Assembly (NCBI GenBank): GCA_003427395.1
Contig: BFEA01000433.1
Span: 1,340,396 to 1,364,166 of the forward strand
Reading direction: 5' to 3'
DNA: 23,771 nt
Origin: Chara braunii
Taxonomy: Eukaryota > Streptophyta > Charophyceae > Charales > Characeae
In this document: piece after piece, positions 18,924 to 23,771 of the stretch
Layout: every line of letters begins with the position of its first letter
How positions within the stretch are numbered: position 1 is the stretch's first letter
Notes under the pieces: model-generated
Database searches by the model: none
What the model was told of the DNA's origin: nothing
What the model saw: only the letters and a program-made list of their open reading frames with translations
Program-made: the position numbers and the translations under genes

Positions 18924-20504
18924 ATGAGGATCCCATCAGTCTCATCGATCGGAGCAGTGCCAGTGTTGACAGCAACGAAAAAGATGGTCGCACCGCAAGT
19001 GGCCGCTGTAGCTCGAAGATGGGGACATAGCCATGGCTATGGCTATGGATATGGAGGATGCGGGCAGATCCATAGCCATAGCCATCCAGTGGCGAAGACA
19101 TGCGCGAAGTCCGCTCCTTCTTCCATTTCCAAAGGATCTTCTTCATCTTCAGTTACCTGCCCACGGAAACCGCTTCCTCCTCCTCCTCCTCCTCCTCCTC
19201 TTCCCTTTCCTCCTCCTCCTTCTTCGTTTGCTCTTCCTCCCCCTCCTTGTCGTTCTTCTGCTGGGTGCGGGCCAGGGAGTCTGCTCGGCAGGCCCTTATT
19301 TTGGTGCACTGCAGCCCCCTCGGGTCAACTGCCGATGAACGCCCGTCAGGCCGACAATCTTCGTGTGCTCGGAAGGCGCTTCTCGTCGCACACAATGATG
19401 CTGCAGGGCCGATCGCCTGTCTGTGCGACACATGTTGCTGCCGCCCATCGCTCCTTCCCCGGGGACATCTTGGTGCGGAAAGGCGGCTTGCTATGGGATG
19501 TCCTGCTCGGGACCCGTGTCGCCTTCATGCGCGCCCAAGCCCAAGGCGGACCCTTGGCGCCGCGGCCATCCATGCGCGATGCGGTCTTGTCTAGAGATAG
19601 GAGGGGAGGTGGTGTTGGTTTGCCGGACGGCTTGGTCAGTCGAGCTGCGCGCGCTCGCGCCGATCGACCGCTCAGCGGAAGAGAAGACCCCTCCTCATCG
19701 GTGTTCTCGATTAGAAATCTCTCAACGTCGCGGGCTATCCGGTTGCCTAATCATTGGACGTGTGATCGTGGGCGGCATCCGTCAGATCAATGGCCATCCG
19801 GCGGCGACACCTGGCGGAAGCGTCGGCGGCGGCGGCGGCGGGGGGGAGGAGAGCGAGGGTTGTCGGAGAAAAGCCTCGGGGGGATCGCCACTGCGATGAC
19901 GGTCCAGATGTGCGGGCAGCTGTCCGAGGTGGCGGGGATAACCTGCAGCGCGGGCAAAGGAGGGGCTGTTCTGACAGGGTCTTGTCAGAGAATGGGTAGG
20001 GTACGAACAGCTGCCACAGTGGCTGAGACGTGTTCCGCGGGGTTGCAGGGCGGCCCGCACGTGGAGGGGGAGGTTGCCCCCGTGCGCGACGAGAGCAGTG
20101 CGATGGGTGACACGTGCTGCGTGGGCGACAAGCCGAAGCGGAAGCGGAAGGGGGTGCGTATGACGGCGCGCGCCGCCGCTGTTGCCGCGAAAAAGGAGAC
20201 CCTCCGCACAAGCAAGGGAAAAGTGGAGCGCGGGAATCGCAATCGAGGGAAGAAACAGGAGGAGGAGGGGGAGGGGAGATCGTCAATAAGCGAGGGGGCG
20301 GATTGGCGGTCACCATCCACAGTGTCGCAAAGCATGTTGATATCGGAAATGGTTAGCCCTCATAAAGCTCAGCTGAAGGAGGTGATGGAGCACGGGATGG
20401 GGCTCGCGGGGTTTACCGGGACGCGATCCCGACAGGAAGCCGTCAGTATCGAGGAGCAGCCATTTCCGTCCTCTACGGAATCACCGAGACAACGCGGATA
20501 TCAG
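18924..20504 (+). CDS. Candidate first exon, 527 codons, unknown protein
   Basis: This is the longest open frame in the window. It ends at CAG/GTATGC (GT at 20505), a good splice donor; beyond it the frame runs into a GT microsatellite and stops at 20630, so that tail is probably intronic. Residues 33-54 are Gly/Tyr/His-rich, 82-107 proline-rich (from TCC repeats), 298-309 Arg/Gly-rich (from GGC-type repeats), 404-410 PKRKRKG looks like a nuclear signal, and 435-452 is charged. RRFSSH (151-156) and RNLSTSR (264-270) resemble mitochondrial presequence cleavage motifs, so a later Met such as 158 or 159 is a possible start. No domain was recognised. Minus-strand frames overlap but are shorter and composition-driven. 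A non-coding GC-rich locus remains possible. Confidence 0.42.
19033..19085. repeat. Perfect 18-bp inverted repeat inside the candidate exon
   Basis: ATGGCTATGGCTATGGAT (19033-19050) is the exact reverse complement of 19068-19085, with a 17-base loop. It consists of ATGGCT hexamers facing ATAGCC hexamers. In the candidate frame the arms encode GYGYGYG and HSHSH. An mRNA would fold here. Confidence 0.85.
19176..19240. repeat. (TCC)n microsatellite in the candidate exon
   Basis: Runs of TCC with interruptions give polyproline in the candidate frame, polyserine/leucine in the others and polyglutamate on the reverse strand. This explains several overlapping low-complexity frames. Confidence 0.85.
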
Positions 20505-20557
20505 GTATGCTCACGTTTCACTCAGGTGCATGCTCGCGCGCTTGTACTATGTGTCTT

Positions 20558-20597
20558 TGTGTGTGTGTGTGTCTGTGTGTGTGTGTGTGTGTGTGTT
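20558..20597. repeat. (GT)n microsatellite
   Basis: About 20 GT units with two interruptions, 50 bases downstream of the proposed splice donor. Confidence 0.9.
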
Positions 20598-21253
20598 GTC
20601 ATATTCGCTATACATTCAAACAAAGCATGACTGTGGCTGACACAGAACATGAAAGTCGACTTTGTCATGAATGTGGTAGGGTGCTGCTTTTCCCAAATCC
20701 CTGGAAACTTCTGAACCTCTTGAACGGCCAGCACAAGGCCCCAGCCTTGCAAGATTTCTTCATGGCTCACTCCCGAAAATTTTTAGAGGCTTGGGGCTAC
20801 CGGACCACAATGGCTGGCGGCAGCAGCCAAAAGAGCAAAAAGGTGCGCCCCTGGCGGTTCGGCAAAGCTTGGCGCACAGTGTGGCGTCGCCAGACCCAGG
20901 TGTACTGGTGGTTCAAGATTACAGCACAAAAATCTCCAACGCGTAAGGTGGCACTGGACCGGACACACACACCGAAGCCTGCACAGGGAGTTCGTCTCTC
21001 TCACCTCTACGGAAGCTGACACCAAAGCTGATACTGAAGCTGACAGTGAACGTCAACTTTTTTTTTCAAATTCTACTTTTTTCCATGAACATCGGAGGGG
21101 CGCTCCTGCTTTTCCTGAATCCCTGGAAAACCAACAGGCTTAGGGCATCGCCACACCACTCCCGAAACGTGCAAAATGAGAATGAACTTTCCGCTAGAAC
21201 ACGGCCAGATGCACCCTCCACATTTTTGTCTTTTTCACATTTCGAGTGCGGCG

Positions 21254-21366
21254 AGGCCCTTAGCTCAGTTGCTACACCGATAAACTGTTGAATTGCAGAC
21301 TTGAGTTCGAATCCAGATGGAACCTGGTGGCCGAAAGGGCCAGTGTGGTGTTTTTTTTTTTTTTTT
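21254..21366 (+). repeat. tRNA-derived SINE with T-run end
   Basis: GGCCCTTAGCTCAGTTGCTACACC (A box, 21254-21277) and GAGTTCGAATCC (B box, 21303-21314) lie at normal tRNA spacing. The loop TTGAATT would place GAA (Phe-like) in the anticodon position, but the anticodon stem is poorly paired. A GGCC/GGCC hairpin around GAAA follows (about 21328-21341), then 16 T (21351-21366). A T-run of this kind can serve as a pol III terminator and is found at the ends of some SINEs. The acceptor stem does not close, so it is not a working tRNA gene. Confidence 0.65.
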
Positions 21367-21654
21367 GGTTTTTGTTTTGTTTTGGCTGCCGCCGGCATCC
21401 TTTTGGGTCCGGTAGCACCCGGCCTCTGCCGGCCTCCGAAGAATGCGGTATAGGTGATATTTAGGACTTGGGGGTGGACCCCACCGCCTGGCGGTAGCTT
21501 GGTGCCTGGAAAGCATCCACGAGCATTAATTGTAGCCAGCGGGAATTGGCAACAAGGTAAACGGACTCTTCTGCCACAGCAAATATGGGCAGCTCCGCAG
21601 GTTTAGCTTACCGGATCAGGAAAACTTGCTCTTTCGGGCAAGTGTGTTTCCTCG

Positions 21655-21793
21655 TTTTCAGCACAACATCCAATTTCTGTGCCTCCTTTCCGTATGGGAT
21701 GGCTGAATCTAGAGGGCTACCCTCTAGGCTACCCTCTAGATTCAGCCATGCCATGCGGAAAGGAGGCACAGGGATTGGATGTTGTCCTGAAAA
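21655..21793. repeat. Long near-perfect hairpin, 62-bp arms
   Basis: Arms 21655-21716 and 21732-21793 enclose a 15-base loop. By direct alignment 57 of 62 positions pair as Watson-Crick; three of the five exceptions would be G-U pairs in plus-strand RNA. The outer ends are TTTTCAG and CTGAAAA. The loop repeats the CTACCCTCTAG found in the stem, so the apex may have grown by slippage. No gene covers it. Options are a compact fold-back transposon or a locus giving a long hairpin RNA processed to small RNAs. Confidence 0.93.
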
Positions 21794-22160
21794 GGTGGAG
21801 GTGGGCGGCGTAGGAACGAAAATGCTTGCTTACACCGCCACCAGTGGAGTCTCGAACAACAACACTGGCGGACGTTGAGAACTGTTTCCACTAGTGTGGG
21901 GGGTCCAGGCCTTAGGCTTCCAGCCTGAAAGGTAGTGGTGGTTTAAGGCTACCGTCCTTTTGAAAAAAAAACAAAACAAAGGAAACCCCTGGAAACCCCT
22001 GAACCTCTTAGCTTTACACGACTAACTCCTCAATCCATAAGCTGGCAAAGAGGCTGACACTATCCTGAAGTTGGCAAAGAAGTTTGTTTCTCTCGTCTCC
22101 ACTGAAGTTGACACCACAGTTTGTGACTCTCCTCTCCACTGAAGCTGAGACTGAAGGTGA

Positions 22161-22915
22161 CGCCAAGGCTGATACCAAGGCCGCGGTCGTCGGATCGAAG
22201 CTGTAAATCCCCTCTCGAAGCTGTCAAAACATTTGGCAAGCTGACCAGAGGTTTGCGGATCTGTGAACTTGTGATGCAGGTGAGCGTGAGCAAAGGTAGG
22301 AGTACCGTCGATTGGGAGAGCGTAAATCAATGGGTGGTGTTTTCAGATCTGCACTTGAGCCGCAAAACCTGCCATGTGTGCCTTGAAGTGCTGAGGAAAG
22401 TTCACAGAGAAGCCTACGCCAGGTGAGGTTCAACAACGTTCCCGCTGCCATCTGTGATGATCCCAAACACAAGATATCGCCTCAATACGGCCTAGATTCG
22501 GTCCACAAAGCAAAAATAGCGGGGCGCGGTATGTTCTACTATGGTCTTTTTCCGCTGAAAAGAACACACACGGTCATTACGGCTGCATTTCGGCACACAG
22601 TCTAAAAATAGATACAATGATTATTACCCCGTGTGTTCTGTTCGGGGAAGATGGTAGTGACACCATGCTCTCAATTGATTTCACCCGAACAGGTTTTCAC
22701 CTCATCAGTGGGGTGTACTCTACGTCTATGTTCTTTTCAATTGTTTTTTTTATTTTTTATTTATTTTTCAATTGTTTTATTTATTTTTCTATTCCCCCCC
22801 CCCCCCTTTCTCGCCTGTATGTCCTTGTTCTATGTTCTGCTGCTGAGGAAGGTTGAAAGATTCTCTCCCTCTCTCTTTTTTGAAGTTTTTTCTTTTATTT
22901 TATTTTTTATAATAA
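22161..22915. other. Spacer without recognisable gene
   Basis: Frames of 60-100 codons overlap on both strands and none is convincing. A C-run lies at about 22795-22806 after AT-rich DNA. CTGAGGAAGGTTGAAAGATT at about 22841 resembles CTGAGGAAGATTGGAAGATT at about 23229, another small diverged repeat. Confidence 0.5.
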
Positions 22916-22919
22916 GTTT

Positions 22920-23153
22920 GGAACATTCTTATCTCCACTGGGTCTGAAAATGAAGATTCTGTTTTTCTCTTATCTGAGGAATAGAGCTAAGGTTTTCACA
23001 CCCAGTGGAGATACGAATGTTCCAGTTTATGTGTGTCATCCTTGCGCAGGGGTCATGCTAATCTTCTTTCTCTGTATCGTTCCAATTTTAGCGGATGTCC
23101 CGAAGGACGGGAGATAAGAATGTTCCAATCTCCACAGGGCGTGAAAATGAAGA
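22920..23153. repeat. Three copies of a motif around the U6 pseudogene
   Basis: GGAACATTCTTATCTCCACT plus GGGTCTGAAAATGAAGA is at 22920-22956. Its inverted version is at 22991-23023, matching at about 28 of 31 positions with a loop of about 40 bases. A third, partly rearranged direct version is at 23110-23153. The inverted pair abuts the 3' side of the U6 copy and the third abuts its 5' side, so the U6-like sequence sits within a repeat cluster. Confidence 0.75.
23024..23108 (-). pseudogene. U6 snRNA pseudogene, nearly complete 5' part
   Basis: On the minus strand it starts GTCCTTCGGGACATCCGCTA at 23108, then has AAAATTGGAACGATACAGAG with the ACAGAGA box kept, then AGCATGACCCCTGCGCAAGG and GATGACAC, diverging after about U6 position 85. 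Differences from U6 include a one-base loss in the 5' stem loop, a 4-base AAGA duplication just after ACAGAGA, and A for G in AUGGCCCC. The 3' end with its U-run is lost. No TATA box is seen 25-30 bases upstream (above 23108). Function is therefore unlikely. Confidence 0.9.
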
Positions 23154-23371
23154 GACCGAGCGGGGAAAAAATACGCTGTGGGTGCGAAAACAAGGGTTCC
23201 GTTTTTTTTTCAATTTTTAAATCTCTACTGAGGAAGATTGGAAGATTCGTTCTCAGTTGTTTCGTTTTCAAGATCTAGGTACATGGGAACCTATGTATTA
23301 AGTAATATTCACTTGCGTAGTTATTAATTTGACTTAATTAGACAGCATAAGCGCTAATGGGGCAAGTCATT

Positions 23372-23392
23372 TAAAAAAAAAAAAGAAAAAAA
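23372..23392 (+). other. A-rich tract
   Basis: Twelve A, G, five or six A and AG: a possible retroposon tail. The DNA before it (23279-23370) is AT-rich and not recognised. Confidence 0.4.
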
Positions 23393-23489
23393 GCGGTCTG
23401 GAAATATAGCCCATTGTGCAGATGGGGGAGGGCGGGATATTGCATCTTAGTGGAAGGGCGGTTCGCTGCCCATAGAGTCTGCGGGATGA

Positions 23490-23535
23490 GGCACAGATGG
23501 GGGGTGAATGCATATGCATGGATCCCATCTGTGCC
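23490..23535. repeat. Perfect 12-bp inverted repeat
   Basis: GGCACAGATGGG (23490-23501) pairs with CCCATCTGTGCC (23524-23535), and a TGCATATGCA palindrome lies inside the loop. No adjoining gene was identified; the rest of 23393-23771 shows nothing else I can name. Confidence 0.75.
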
Positions 23536-23771
23536 CGGGTCATCCTTAACATTAGAGTTATGGGAGGGTAGTGTCTGCGTGAAGACGTTCGGATTAGTCA
23601 GGTAAGCGTTGGCGCAGATCACACGACCTGCGATCTGAGCATTAGCATAGGTCATGGTACCACGGTGCCATCTTGAGGCGACTCCCTCCCCCTGGGTCCT
23701 CGCAATTCATCTGACCTCCCAATGGATGAGTACTACGGGTACCTCCTAAGGCCTGGCCACCACCCTCTACC

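Larger units (their letters stand above)
20666..22160. repeat. Set of diverged repeat copies (CCCTGGAAA / GCTGACACC family)
   Basis: CATGAA..T.G.AGGG.GCT followed by CTGCTTTTCC.AATCCCTGGAAA is at 20666-20708 and 21084-21129, with a weaker copy at about 21985-22012. TACTGGTGGTTCAAGATTAC (20902) matches TAGTGGTGGTTTAAGGCTAC (21930). CTCTCACCTCTACGGAAGCTGACACC (about 20998) matches 22090-22116, and again, 38 bases on, about 22128-22152. The shared block order points to an old duplication of a unit of roughly 1 kb. A 170-codon frame at 20507-21019 crosses part of one copy; it is Lys/Arg/Trp-rich and unrecognised. Confidence 0.5.

Noticed and set aside
19153-20335. Several minus-strand frames of 75-189 codons opposite the candidate exon
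   Set aside because: They are Pro/Ser/Arg-rich by composition, shorter than the plus frame, and lack start and splice context.
20507-21019. 170-codon frame with Trp/Arg/Lys-rich part
   Set aside because: It starts in and before the GT microsatellite and runs over a diverged repeat block that also occurs, without an open frame, near 21930-22010.
23024-23108. Functional U6 snRNA gene
   Set aside because: No TATA or upstream element on the 5' side, an insertion after ACAGAGA and a missing 3' end with U-run.

Overview
This is an accessory-type, gene-poor stretch of a eukaryotic nuclear genome, most likely from the green plant lineage. Three observations support that. A mitochondrial-type atp9 fragment at 8963-9055 starts [11 protein letters not shown], the form used by plant mitochondria. 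A truncated U2 snRNA copy at 18677-18734 keeps the CCATCGG loop sequence that I recall as plant-type U2. The rest is dense in microsatellites, A/T tracts, snRNA pseudogenes and tRNA-derived sequence, with no operons or closely packed frames. A charophyte alga such as Chara, a bryophyte or a lycophyte would fit; the sequence alone does not decide, and the Chara suggestion is inference.

Layout. 1-3000 is AT-rich, with a three-copy 152-bp tandem repeat (1030-1466), a degraded U6 snRNA pseudogene on the minus strand (2131-2220) and one exon-like stretch (2988-3110). 3250-4115 holds a G-quadruplex motif, a long imperfect fold-back (3503-3631) and three short tandem duplications. 4170-5016 has polypurine DNA and a long compound (TC)n-(AC)n microsatellite. 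5020-6470 is very AT-rich and empty. 6483-6830 is a GC-rich island with a repeated GGCGCTGG motif. 7260-8800 contains two diverged copies of one block. 8963-9058 is the atp9 insertion. 9536-9565 is a 30-base A tail. 10661-11690 is built from internal duplications, ends in related inverted sequences and is bordered by (TA)n.

13526-18600 contains a dispersed family of sequences whose ends read roughly GGGCCTCGTTAGACCCTCC, in both orientations and partly nested; this looks like a non-autonomous TIR transposon (MITE) family. Two tRNA-like heads (13663, 16437) and a TATA-bearing segment with a 163-codon frame (15516-16007) lie in the same part. 18677-18754 is the deleted, poly-A-tailed U2 retrocopy. 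Just downstream, 18924-20504 is the best protein-coding candidate: a 527-codon open frame ending at a good splice donor, low-complexity in parts and of unknown function. 20640-22330 holds diverged repeat copies, a third tRNA-like SINE head (21254) and a striking 139-bp hairpin with 62-bp arms (21655-21793). 22920-23153 carries a second U6 pseudogene set among three copies of a flanking motif.

No complete multi-exon gene, functional RNA gene, LTR retrotransposon, transposase or CRISPR array could be supported. The genes do not form a pathway; the window is mainly a record of retroposition by small RNAs, of fold-back and TIR elements, and of local duplication.
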